Assembly (NCBI GenBank): GCA_964426355.1
Contig: CAYRRA010000037.1
Coordinates: forward strand, 1 to 25,584
DNA from: JAJFTV01 sp964426355
GTDB taxonomy: Bacteria > Chloroflexota > Anaerolineae > Anaerolineales > Anaerolineaceae
DNA length: 25,584 bases
Direction: 5' to 3'
Position 1 is the first letter of the stretch. Each line of letters begins with the position of its first letter. This document shows, in pieces, positions 1-7,578 of the stretch. Below the pieces are notes generated by a model. It ran no database searches. It had not been told where the DNA came from and saw nothing but the letters and a program-made list of their open reading frames with translations. The position numbers were made by a program, and so were the translations under genes.

Positions 1-208
1 TGTGGCTGTCTCCCTGTGGCGTTATTGAGCGCATGGAAAATTTCGTGTGTAATAAAGATCGTAGAATCCAGCTAAGTAGTCGTATAAGCCAATCTCCGCC
101 ACATTGCACTATATAGTCTGTGGGGGTGTTTGGGATCGTAGGAAAGCTTCTGTTTGCTCCAACATTCTTTTTCCCCATTTCTCTTGTCAGGACGAATCTC
201 AGTTGATA
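1..208. other. Left-edge non-coding stretch
   Basis: I see no convincing gene, RNA or repeat in these bases. Reading frames are short and interrupted. The minus-strand operon ends at 209, so this stretch is its 3' flank. No GC-rich hairpin followed by a T-run on the minus strand is evident, so the terminator is either outside the window or not of the simple intrinsic type. Confidence 0.5.
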
Positions 209-604
209 TTATCCAGAGAGAATACGCAGAAGACCGTTTTCTGCGTCGATTTCAATGGAATCCCCATTTTTTATCATCTGTATATCCACATGGTCGAGAC
301 AGGGGATTTCGGCGATGATACAACCCACCGCAGTAATGGGCTCGCACTCTGCGTTGATGATGGCGAGTGGCGCTTTGTGGATGGCTTTCAAACGGTAAAG
401 GGTGTAGGAACCCACCGTTGACCCCTTTCCCGTGGGGAAAACCAGTATTCTCCCGGCAATCGATTGTCCCTCCAGGTCGTGGTTTTTCTCGACAACCACA
501 CCGGTATCCGGGTCGACACCGCCATAAAAGGAGATGTTCATCTTTGAAACGAGCGCTTCGCCGGAAGCGAGCCCGGGGAAGATGGTTCTGCCGGTCAGGT
601 TCAT
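209..604 (-). CDS. Aconitase-X small (swivel) subunit; probable phosphomevalonate dehydratase small subunit
   Basis: This 131-residue protein is a DUF126/AcnX swivel-domain subunit. It pairs with the large subunit encoded immediately upstream. The best-fitting role is the small subunit of phosphomevalonate dehydratase, which converts (R)-5-phosphomevalonate to trans-anhydromevalonate 5-phosphate in the archaeal-type mevalonate pathway. The family signature is visible at residues 57-68 (PTGKGSTVGSY region), including the conserved serine expected in the active site; this is preceded by the GLASGEAL segment near residues 11-18. Length is normal for the separate-subunit forms. Its ATG overlaps the stop of the large subunit by 4 bp (ATGA at 601-604), so translation is probably coupled and the products made in equal amounts. 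The main alternative is the small subunit of a cis-3-hydroxy-L-proline dehydratase, another AcnX function. The neighbouring UbiD gene favours the mevalonate role. Confidence 0.85.
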   Translation of the reverse strand: MNLTGRTIFPGLASGEALVSKMNISFYGGVDPDTGVVVEKNHDLEGQSIAGRILVFPTGKGSTVGSYTLYRLKAIHKAPLAIINAECEPITAVGCIIAEIPCLDHVDIQMIKNGDSIEIDAENGLLRILSG

Positions 605-1797
605 CGGAGTGCCTCCTGGATGACCTCATCGAAGGGGAGAAAGCGGGTTTTGAATTTGTTCTTCGCATAGGCGTAATAACAGGCTTTTGCGCTGTCCGTC
701 GCCATGCAATGGAACCTCCCGCGGATCGGTGCGACCACGCAGCAGGTATCCGCGGCGATTTTTGCGCCACTTTTCTCAATCATTTGCGTGTATCCCATGC
801 GGTCAGCAATCAGCTTGACCGGGCGCGACGTCGTGATCCAGAACTCTTTTTTGACGGTCTTTCCTGCGAGCTGTTCTGCGATCTGCTTGATTTCGTTGAG
901 AGACAGGTGTGGACAGCCCAGCGTTACAAAATCCACTTCTTCTCCGGGTTCATCCATCTGTTCCGCTGCCTTATCCACAGCCAACTGCGATACTCTGACG
1001 TGCTCATCCGGCGGCTGGTACTGGCTGGCTTCAGGGGTGATTCCGGGCATGTGAAAGAGTGCTGCTCCGCCATAGGTGGCAATGCTGGCGCAAAATGATT
1101 TGAGTTCCTCGAGGGAAGGCTGGGTGATCCCGATGATGTAAGGGATCGGTTTGGGTTGCCGGTTTTCCAGTATCTCGCCGATGACCCTGCCCAATGCTCC
1201 GTAGGCATACGTTGAGCTTACTTCAGCTTCAACATCGACCGATAAGGTGGGAACCCGGTTTGTGGAAAGATGTAAGCCGTACTCGGGTGTAACACCGGTG
1301 AGCGCGGCAGAGAGTGCGCCTGGACCACCTTCGCGGTTGGTTCTTGCCCCGATGACCGAGTTGGCATAGCAAACGGCGCTGCTCTCCGCCCAGGCGATAT
1401 GCTCGCCAAACTGCGGTAGATTTGCCGAAAGATAGGGCGTGCAGGTGCAGGTGGGTATGATACCCATCCGCGTGAAGGCTTCAATGACATGGATTTGATT
1501 CTTTGCAAACTCCTCTGAAATGCCCAGTTGCTGCCAGTTATCGATATCCATTCCCGCAGGGTTTAACGTGGTCAGCACCCGGACCTTCCCGTCGCCGTCA
1601 GCCAGTTCGTTCAAAAAAGCAAGCCCCGCATCGCCCAGGTTGTCGAAACTCACCCCAGCAACCTGCACCGACGAGACCGGGATCATCCTTTCTGCATTGA
1701 AGATTTTTCCCAATGCGGTGAGGATTTGCATGGCTTTCATCGTGGCTTTGCCATGCCTGCCTTCCAACATATGTTGTTCAAGGGTTGATAATTTCAT
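601..1797 (-). CDS. Aconitase-X large (catalytic, Fe-S) subunit; probable phosphomevalonate dehydratase large subunit
   Basis: This 398-residue protein is a DUF521/AcnX catalytic subunit, of normal length for the unfused form. AcnX enzymes are cytosolic, Fe-S-dependent dehydratases. Visible family features are the CTCTPY segment (Cys117, Cys119), the following GEHIAWAESSAV stretch with Cys143, the LGCPH motif (Cys295), and the C-terminal ADTCC...FHCMATDSAK region (Cys352, Cys353, Cys364). Some of these cysteines should ligate the cluster; I cannot assign which ones from sequence alone. The gene lies 8 bp after the UbiD-family gene and overlaps the small-subunit gene by 4 bp, so the three are almost certainly one transcript. 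AcnX followed by a UbiD decarboxylase is the expected pair for the archaeal route phosphomevalonate to anhydromevalonate phosphate to isopentenyl phosphate. A hydroxyproline dehydratase role is possible but unsupported here, since no proline racemase or reductase gene is nearby. Confidence 0.87.
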   Translation of the reverse strand: MKLSTLEQHMLEGRHGKATMKAMQILTALGKIFNAERMIPVSSVQVAGVSFDNLGDAGLAFLNELADGDGKVRVLTTLNPAGMDIDNWQQLGISEEFAKNQIHVIEAFTRMGIIPTCTCTPYLSANLPQFGEHIAWAESSAVCYANSVIGARTNREGGPGALSAALTGVTPEYGLHLSTNRVPTLSVDVEAEVSSTYAYGALGRVIGEILENRQPKPIPYIIGITQPSLEELKSFCASIATYGGAALFHMPGITPEASQYQPPDEHVRVSQLAVDKAAEQMDEPGEEVDFVTLGCPHLSLNEIKQIAEQLAGKTVKKEFWITTSRPVKLIADRMGYTQMIEKSGAKIAADTCCVVAPIRGRFHCMATDSAKACYYAYAKNKFKTRFLPFDEVIQEALR

Positions 1798-1805
1798 CTT
1801 GTTTT

Positions 1806-3104
1806 TTACATAAAGCGCTGCGGGTCGATTTTTGGGAAGAATGCTTTGTCAAATGTCTTTCCCCTGGCTTTGAGGGGTTTGGTCAGGTCAAAACCGATTT
1901 TTGTGGTGAAATGGGTTTCGGGATCAGCGCTTGGATCCAGGCTGGAGCCCTGCTCCTGGGGTTTGATGACCATATTCCGGTCACCCTGAAAACGGGTGGC
2001 AAATGCCCATTCGACCTGCTGGGGGTCGTAAATATCGATGTCCTGATCGACAACAAACACGTGTTTGCAGGATTTGTGTCCTTCGAATGCGGCATAAATG
2101 GCGGCGCGCCCATCCTCCTCGGACTGTTTGTCAATCTGGACGACAGCATGTAACCATGAGGAACCCCCCGGTGTGATATTCACATCCAGGCAGCGCGCCA
2201 CCTGGTTGACCTTTTTGAAAATGGTGGGTTCGCGCGGCATGCCCATGAGCAATTTGTGCTCCAGCCCGCCGGGCAGCAGCGCTTGCCAGACGGCATCCTT
2301 CCGGTGGGTGATGGCGTGCACTTCAAGGACTGGCTGCTCCCGGACGATGTCGTACGTCTCTGTCAGGTCAACAAAGGGTCCCTCAGGATGTGTATCCGTG
2401 AGCGTGATCGTTCCTTCGAGGACAAATTCACACTGTTCCGGTATCCATAAATCTACTGTTGCAGCTTTTGTAATTTGAAGAGGTTCCAGCGCATTGGCGA
2501 TGTGCAGTTCATCGTTTCCCAAATTGACCGAGGTGGCAGCCGCGAGTAGGACGTTGGGTGGCAGACCAACACAAACCGCCACGTCCATTTTGCCGACTTC
2601 CTTCAGATAGGTGTCGAAATGGCGGTTTTTGACAACGCGGACTGCCAGGCGGGTTTTGGATATTTGCATCATACGGTGGAAGTCCATATTCTGCCCATAG
2701 CGCGGGTGTGCTGCAATCACCACGCCTGAACTGATGTAATTTCCACCGTCTTTTTCACAATGGCGCAAAATGGGCAGTGCATCCAGGTCTGGTTTTTCGT
2801 TGACGACCTCCTGACAGGCTGCCCGGTGGGTAGTTTGGGGGGCAGTCGGATTTTCCAGTGTTCTGGTCAGGAAGGGTAACAGTTGAGATATTTCCAGGTT
2901 AAAGTATTCAGCAATGGATTGTTTGGAGCAGAAAAAATTGCCCGCAACCGGAAAGTGACTGCCGGAAACACTGGAGAAAAGGAGTGGTTCAGGTTCCAAT
3001 TCTTTCAGCATCCCGGCAATCTCATACTCTTTTGAAATACTCTTACTGACTTTGATGAGGTTCCTGTTGCTTTGAAGCTGTGTAAGATATTTTCTAAATG
3101 ACAT
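1806..3104 (-). CDS. UbiD-family decarboxylase; probable anhydromevalonate phosphate decarboxylase
   Basis: This 432-residue protein is a UbiD-type, prenylated-FMN-dependent decarboxylase. The family signature is clear in the central region: residues 226-232 (EFVLEGT) followed by EGPFVDLTETYD at 241-252, where UbiD proteins carry catalytic acidic residues. The GNYISSGVVIAAHP segment near 121-134 and RLAVRVV near 152-158 are also typical. In the archaeal mevalonate route a UbiD homologue decarboxylates trans-anhydromevalonate 5-phosphate to isopentenyl phosphate, which a kinase then turns into IPP. Placement 8 bp upstream of both AcnX subunits is the main reason to prefer that role over UbiD itself (ubiquinone) or aromatic-acid decarboxylases. 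No UbiX flavin prenyltransferase, which supplies the cofactor, and no isopentenyl phosphate kinase is in the window. The start lies 15 bp after the preceding gene's stop. Confidence 0.85.
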   Translation of the reverse strand: MSFRKYLTQLQSNRNLIKVSKSISKEYEIAGMLKELEPEPLLFSSVSGSHFPVAGNFFCSKQSIAEYFNLEISQLLPFLTRTLENPTAPQTTHRAACQEVVNEKPDLDALPILRHCEKDGGNYISSGVVIAAHPRYGQNMDFHRMMQISKTRLAVRVVKNRHFDTYLKEVGKMDVAVCVGLPPNVLLAAATSVNLGNDELHIANALEPLQITKAATVDLWIPEQCEFVLEGTITLTDTHPEGPFVDLTETYDIVREQPVLEVHAITHRKDAVWQALLPGGLEHKLLMGMPREPTIFKKVNQVARCLDVNITPGGSSWLHAVVQIDKQSEEDGRAAIYAAFEGHKSCKHVFVVDQDIDIYDPQQVEWAFATRFQGDRNMVIKPQEQGSSLDPSADPETHFTTKIGFDLTKPLKARGKTFDKAFFPKIDPQRFM

Positions 3105-3119
3105 CCGGATCGCTCCGTT

Positions 3120-4553
3120 TCAGTGCGATAATATTGTCATCAGGTATCGATTAATCGATTCTGCAGCGCGGCGAGCATCGGCGATGGCGGTGACAACCAG
3201 GTCAGGTCCATTGACGGCATCACCACCCGCATAAACACCCTGACGACTTGTAGCAAAATTATCGTCGACGACGATCAAGCCCCATTGATGTGTTTCCAAC
3301 CCAGGCGTGGTTTCGCCGATGGTTGGATAGGGTTGGTAACCGATGGCGAGAACCACCGTATCGACATCGATTGAGAAGTTTGAGCCGGGAATGGGGACCG
3401 GCTTTCTGCGCCCTTGCTCGTCGGGTTCGCCCAGTTGCATGCGGATGGATTCAATCTGTGCAACCCGACCGTCTGTCCCTACGATGAATTGTACCGGTTG
3501 GGTCAGGAATTGATAATCCACACCCTCCTCACGGGCGAGCTTGCGGTCTTTATCGACACCCGGCATCTCCTCTTCGGTTCTCCGGTAAACACAAACTACC
3601 TCCTGTGCTCCCAGTCTTTTAGCGGTACGAACGCAGTCTGCGGATGTATCGCCACCGCCAATGACGACCACTCTTTTTCCCACCTCTGGAGGTGTGCGCA
3701 TGTGCTCGGGAAGCAGTGCGGGGTCCACGTTGGCGCGCAGCAAAAAATCGGTGGCAGAATAGATACCTGGGAGGTCTTCACCGGGGATTTTGATCGGTGA
3801 ATCGACACCAGCACCCACGCTGATAAATACGGCATGGAAACCTTCTGCCAACAGGTCATCGACTGTTTTATCGCTGCCGATACAGATATCGAATACAAAG
3901 CGTATTCCCAAGTTCTTTAACTGGTCAATTTTGTTCCTGACAATCTCGTGGTTTAATTTGAAACCAGGGATACCGAACATCAATAAACCGCCAGCCTCTG
4001 ATTTGTTTTCAAAGACTGTAACTTGATGACCGCTTATCGCCAGTTGTTCAGCACAAGACAACCCGGCAGGACCGGCACCGACAATGGCTACCCGTTTCTC
4101 TGTTGGAGCAGCTTTTTCCGACATTCCTTGTCCAGCTGCGAGCGCTCTATCGCTGACATAGGCTTCTATTGCTCCAATCAACACCGGTTCACCGCTGTGA
4201 TTGAGCACGCATGAACCCTGGCAGAGATGTTCCTGCGGGCATACTCTGCCACATATTTGAGGCATATTGCTGGTCAGGCTGAAAACGGCAGCAGAAGCCA
4301 GAAAATCGCCATTTGCAGCATACGTCATTGCCAGAGGAATATTGTTATGAACCGGGCATCCCTCCACACACGGCGGGTCTGGACAGTCGATACAACGCAA
4401 TGCTTCGAATTTTGCACGACTTTCGTCAAAAGGAATGGTCACCTCACGAAAATCGAGGATTCTTTTCCTTGCAGAACGGAAGTCTAAACCCAGGAAGGGC
4501 AACATGACTTTCTGTTTACGATCGAGTGGTTCGGACGAATCGTTTTCTGTCAT
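3120..4553 (-). CDS. gltA: GltA-type NAD(P)H oxidoreductase (glutamate synthase small-subunit family, Fe-S/FAD)
   Basis: This 477-residue flavoprotein matches the homotetrameric NADPH glutamate synthase (GltA) / NfnL-like family. The N-terminal Fer4_20 domain carries two cysteine clusters, Cys54-57-62-66 and Cys101-105-111-115. An FAD-binding Rossmann motif (VAIVGAGPAGLSCAE) starts near 155. An NAD(P) Rossmann motif (VVVIGGGDTSADC) lies near residue 295, followed by the VYRRTEEEMPG segment. The C-terminal AGGDAVNGPDLVVTAIADGRR-like region, here ending ADARRAAESI, is the usual FAD-contact helix. The start is supported by an AAAGGA ribosome-binding site 6 bp upstream. No GltB-type amidotransferase/synthase subunit is adjacent, so a true glutamate synthase role rests on homology alone. 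The gene is the first of a probable four-gene operon with the UbiD and AcnX genes, so it could supply electrons for something else. NfnL is an alternative, but no NfnS partner is seen. Confidence 0.85.
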   Translation of the reverse strand: MTENDSSEPLDRKQKVMLPFLGLDFRSARKRILDFREVTIPFDESRAKFEALRCIDCPDPPCVEGCPVHNNIPLAMTYAANGDFLASAAVFSLTSNMPQICGRVCPQEHLCQGSCVLNHSGEPVLIGAIEAYVSDRALAAGQGMSEKAAPTEKRVAIVGAGPAGLSCAEQLAISGHQVTVFENKSEAGGLLMFGIPGFKLNHEIVRNKIDQLKNLGIRFVFDICIGSDKTVDDLLAEGFHAVFISVGAGVDSPIKIPGEDLPGIYSATDFLLRANVDPALLPEHMRTPPEVGKRVVVIGGGDTSADCVRTAKRLGAQEVVCVYRRTEEEMPGVDKDRKLAREEGVDYQFLTQPVQFIVGTDGRVAQIESIRMQLGEPDEQGRRKPVPIPGSNFSIDVDTVVLAIGYQPYPTIGETTPGLETHQWGLIVVDDNFATSRQGVYAGGDAVNGPDLVVTAIADARRAAESINRYLMTILSH

Positions 4554-4640
4554 TTTGTATCCTTTTTGGTGGTTTTCTCTACTAATTTTACCGGAAAAAC
4601 ATCAGCAAGTGAGGATATCATTGCGCTTTTCTGCTGCCAA

Positions 4641-4862
4641 TTACTTATTTTCCGAGAAAACTCGCTTGAAAAAGGATACCTGATGATCGTTTTTATCGAG
4701 GATAACGGAAACCAGTTCCCAACCTTCTTTCTCAAGAAAATCCCAGGCGGCGCTTTCACTCCACGATTTGTCACGTCGATTCTCGAATACCCTGTTCCGT
4801 CCGAGGTATGTGATCATTGTGCCTTCCAACCGGCAGTGTTCAAATTTTTGTGTCATATTCAT
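4641..4862 (-). CDS. Small DUF4177-like protein
   Basis: This 73-residue protein has no assigned function. Its C-terminal half (WDFLEKEGWELVSVI, then a stretch ending FFKRVF) resembles the LxxxGWELVSV...FKR pattern of small DUF4177 proteins. The ATG overlaps the stop of the upstream PH-domain gene (ATGA at 4859-4862), a classic coupled arrangement, which is the main evidence that the gene is real. It has no signal peptide or membrane segment, so it is probably cytoplasmic. An alternative start is Met16, which would remove a poorly conserved N-terminus, but the 4-bp overlap favours the longer form. Confidence 0.6.
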   Translation of the reverse strand: MNMTQKFEHCRLEGTMITYLGRNRVFENRRDKSWSESAAWDFLEKEGWELVSVILDKNDHQVSFFKRVFSENK

Positions 4863-5497
4863 TTATCTCTCTCTGGTTGATTTGATTTGATCCGTGATGT
4901 GAATTTTTCAAATTCATCTTTCGGGATCACACCCGATTGATGCAACGCAAGTAGGAGGTCTTGTGGGGTTAGATTCCTGCCAGGCAAAGATTCTTCAAGA
5001 ACTGCATTTTTCATCTCTTCTTTCGCGTCCAGCATAGCAGTTTTAAATTCGATTGGTTTTGCCAATCGGGTAAAACGATTGATGCCCAGCTCGCTGGCTG
5101 TCAGGATTTCAATATCGCCGAAATTGAAAAGCCTTCCCCAAACGGACTGTACCATTTTAACGTCGTTTACTTTCTCTAGGGAGGAGTCGGTTACATTTTT
5201 GGTAAGGATGCCAAATATCTGAATCACCCGCCGATTTGTGATGATGAATTGATGGTTTTTCCAGGCTAAGATATCTTTCACCAGGCTGGCAATTGGCAAG
5301 AGCAGGAACAAATACGCCAGGGTGATGATGGGATTGCCCCACCAAACCAGCCAGACCAGCGTAGTCAGGAGAACAATGACAACAATGGAGCCAACCTCAA
5401 GCAAGATTTCCCGCAGCAGCAAAACCCAATGCTGATGTGTTATCATTTTAACCTGTTCATTTTTTGCCAGTAGATTTTGAAGATAGGTGTTTGTCAT
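4859..5497 (-). CDS. Membrane PH-domain (bPH2/YdbS-like) protein with SHOCT-like tail
   Basis: This 212-residue inner-membrane protein has two hydrophobic segments near residues 30-50 and 55-72, separated by a short WWGNP loop. A bacterial PH-like (bPH2) domain follows at about 78-160, with the typical HQFIITNRRVIQIFGILTKN strand pair and the DIEILTAS segment. The tail from about 175 (TPQDLLLALHQSGVIPKDEFEKF) resembles a short SHOCT-like helical hairpin that often ends membrane-associated proteins. The cellular role of this family is not established; membrane-stress or scaffold roles have been suggested for relatives. A GAGG ribosome-binding site precedes the ATG. It is the first gene of the minus-strand run, translationally coupled to the small DUF4177-like gene, and divergent from the exonuclease III gene. 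Confidence 0.75.
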   Translation of the reverse strand: MTNTYLQNLLAKNEQVKMITHQHWVLLLREILLEVGSIVVIVLLTTLVWLVWWGNPIITLAYLFLLLPIASLVKDILAWKNHQFIITNRRVIQIFGILTKNVTDSSLEKVNDVKMVQSVWGRLFNFGDIEILTASELGINRFTRLAKPIEFKTAMLDAKEEMKNAVLEESLPGRNLTPQDLLLALHQSGVIPKDEFEKFTSRIKSNQPERDK

Positions 5498-5647
5498 CCT
5501 GACCTCATCAAATTTATTTTCTATTCAAATGGTTTTCAAAAAAGCCGAGAACAATTAGACAATGCGTTTTATTTGAATTACACCCATCACCAACTATCGC
5601 CTGCGCTTTTTTGGGCGAAAAATGCTGCAGGTTGAATGGCGTAATAC

Positions 5648-5653
5648 TATAAT
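5648..5653 (+). promoter_or_regulatory. Candidate -10 element for the exonuclease III gene
   Basis: A perfect TATAAT lies 35 bp before the exonuclease III start codon, in the 190-bp divergent gap shared with the PH-domain gene. There is no good -35 box at 16-18 bp; the TTGAAT at 5632-5637 is too close. The call rests on the -10 alone. Confidence 0.3.
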
Positions 5654-5688
5654 AATTCTAATACTGAATACGTTAGAAAGGAAAAAGA

Positions 5689-6462
5689 ATGGCTGTTTAT
5701 CGATTAATTTCCTGGAATGTCAATGGGGTTCGAGCGATCCATCGTAAGGGTGAATTTCTGGCGCTTTTTGAAAAACAGCCGGATATGTTGTGTATCCAGG
5801 AGACAAAAGCCAGCCAGGACCAATTGGATGCAGACTTGTTGGAAGTGGATGGATACAGTTCCTATTTTGTCTCTGCAGAAAAAAAAGGGTACAGCGGTGT
5901 GGCATTGTATTCAAAAATGGCTCCCAAAAATATTCTCCCCGGCTTTGGCATTGACCGTTTTGACAGCGAGGGCAGGATTCTCATTGCTGAGTTCGATGCT
6001 TTCACGTTATTCAATATTTATTATCCCAATGGAAAAGCGTCTAAAGAACGTCTTCAGTATAAGCTCGATTTTTACGATGCTTTTCTTGATTATGTGCAGG
6101 GTGTCCGTGCGAAGGGGAGAAACGTGGTCATCTGTGGCGATGTGAATACCGCGCATAAGGAAATCGACCTTGCCCGACCGAAAGAAAATGAGAATGTATC
6201 GGGTTTCTTGCCGGTGGAAAGAGAGTGGATGGATAAATTCTTCACTTATGGCTATGTGGATACGCTGCGTGTTTTCAATGAACAGCCAGACCAGTATACA
6301 TGGTGGGATTATAAGACGCGAGCACGTGACCGGAACATTGGCTGGCGGATTGATTATTTCTTTATCAATGAGGAATTTTTACCCAATCTAAAATCAGCAT
6401 TTATCCTATCCGATGTGATGGGTTCGGATCATTGCCCGATCGGGATTGAGTTGGAGGTTTAA
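5689..6462 (+). CDS. xthA: Exodeoxyribonuclease III (AP endonuclease)
   Basis: This 257-residue protein is a full-length exonuclease III of the EEP nuclease family. It cleaves DNA 5' to abasic sites and has 3'-5' exonuclease activity, in base excision repair. Active-site landmarks are all present: SWNVNG at residues 8-13, the metal-binding Glu38 in IQETKA, the YYPNGK segment, GDVNTAH with catalytic Asp and Asn, the W-R-IDYFF segment, and the terminal GSDHCPI with the catalytic Asp-His pair. An AAAGGA ribosome-binding site sits 7 bp before the ATG. The gene appears monocistronic: it is divergent from the PH-domain gene and converges on the GntR-family gene with a gap of only 12 bp, which leaves little room for a dedicated terminator. 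Confidence 0.96.
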   Translation: MAVYRLISWNVNGVRAIHRKGEFLALFEKQPDMLCIQETKASQDQLDADLLEVDGYSSYFVSAEKKGYSGVALYSKMAPKNILPGFGIDRFDSEGRILIAEFDAFTLFNIYYPNGKASKERLQYKLDFYDAFLDYVQGVRAKGRNVVICGDVNTAHKEIDLARPKENENVSGFLPVEREWMDKFFTYGYVDTLRVFNEQPDQYTWWDYKTRARDRNIGWRIDYFFINEEFLPNLKSAFILSDVMGSDHCPIGIELEV

Positions 6463-6474
6463 CCTGAAGCAGCA

Positions 6475-7569
6475 TCACTCAATGAAGCGGACATGCCCAC
6501 TTTCTTCACAAACATAGCCGCCGAGTTTCTCCAGGCTGGAGCGAATCTGTGGTAATTCGAGTGATTTCTGCAAAAGCGAATAGGGTTCCTGTTCCAGGTT
6601 ATGAGCAAATAACACCAGGTCGTACCGTTCCTGAGTGAGGGGTATGAAATCCAGGCTGTAGACCTGGCTGATGGCTTTCAAACCTAACCCCACATCTGCC
6701 TGTCCTGAAATTATCGCCTGGGCGATCTCGGAATGGGTGGATTTCTCATTTTGATAGCCGGTTATTGCTGATTCAGCAATTCCTGCTTTGTGGAGTTGAA
6801 TATCCAGCCAGACGCGGGTTCCCGACCCGCTCTGGCGATTGATAAAGTGTACGTCTGGTTTGGTTAAATCATGGAAGGAAAGGATGTTTTTTGGGTTCCC
6901 TGGCATAACCAAAAAGCCTGACCAGCGGTGTGCCAGTGTTACGGCAGCCATCTTCTTTCCAGGGAAAATTTTCCGGATAAACGTTTCATTGTAAGTGTCC
7001 GTTTCTGGATCCCACAGGTGCGTTCCGGCAATATCAGCAGTTCCTTGTGCCAGTGAAAGCAAACCACCCAGGCTGCCTGAAATTTCGGTTTTTACGATAT
7101 ACCCTGGAAAGATGGTTTCTGCATGATCCAGAACCCATTTGAGCGCCAGGTCATGGCTGCCCGAAAAGCAGATTTCATTACCGGGTTCGTGTTCATCCAG
7201 GACTGAAATGGTGTTCCAGTGGTCAATTGCCATGCTGACAGCCTGTTTGACATCTTCGATCGTGTAACCGGCTGTGAGCACCTCCAGCAAAAAGGTTTCT
7301 GCACGATTGACCAGCGATGCTTTACGGATGTGGGCATCACTGGGAGCCATCATAGGGTCAAGAACATGCGTTCCTTTTCCTGGTCGGCTGAGCACCAAAC
7401 CTTGCCTTGCCAGGATGTTGTAAGCGCGTTGTATGGTGCCGGGCGTACAATTCCATTGGTCGATCAATGACCGGATGGACGGCAAACGGTCACCCGATTT
7501 CAGCTTGCCTTCGATGATTTGCCGCCGGATTGATTCGGCGATTTGTTGGTACAGATAACTTTCTTCCAC
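6475..7569 (-). CDS. GntR-type one-component regulator with C-terminal PBP-like sensor domain
   Basis: This 364-residue protein has a GntR winged helix at residues 1-70, with the canonical GDRLPSIRSL and PGTIQRAYNILARQGLV recognition region. After a helical linker, a periplasmic-binding-protein-like domain spans about 131-345. Its pattern (SGSHD near 136, GSLGGLLSLAQGTADIAGTHL near 165, NRQSGSGTR at 244-252, GQADVGLGLKAI near 289) is that of the PBP_like domain of molybdate- or tungstate-type regulators, where it binds a small ligand inside the cell. No molybdenum gene is nearby, so the ligand is unknown. The start codon is GTG with no clear ribosome-binding site, 9 bp after the dCTP deaminase stop, which suggests coupling to that gene. 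It may autoregulate its operon, but I see no strong operator. Confidence 0.85.
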   Translation of the reverse strand: MEESYLYQQIAESIRRQIIEGKLKSGDRLPSIRSLIDQWNCTPGTIQRAYNILARQGLVLSRPGKGTHVLDPMMAPSDAHIRKASLVNRAETFLLEVLTAGYTIEDVKQAVSMAIDHWNTISVLDEHEPGNEICFSGSHDLALKWVLDHAETIFPGYIVKTEISGSLGGLLSLAQGTADIAGTHLWDPETDTYNETFIRKIFPGKKMAAVTLAHRWSGFLVMPGNPKNILSFHDLTKPDVHFINRQSGSGTRVWLDIQLHKAGIAESAITGYQNEKSTHSEIAQAIISGQADVGLGLKAISQVYSLDFIPLTQERYDLVLFAHNLEQEPYSLLQKSLELPQIRSSLEKLGGYVCEESGHVRFIE

Positions 7570-7578
7570 AGCGTTTTT

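Noticed and set aside
224..246. Perfect 8-bp inverted repeat ACGCAGAA / TTCTGCGT
   Set aside because: It lies wholly inside the last codons of the AcnX small-subunit gene and is not followed by a T-run on the minus strand, so it is not a convincing terminator.
252..1098. Long open frames on both strands over the AcnX genes
   Set aside because: They are antisense or frame-shifted shadows of the two AcnX subunit genes, with Arg/Ser/Pro-rich composition and no recognisable family.
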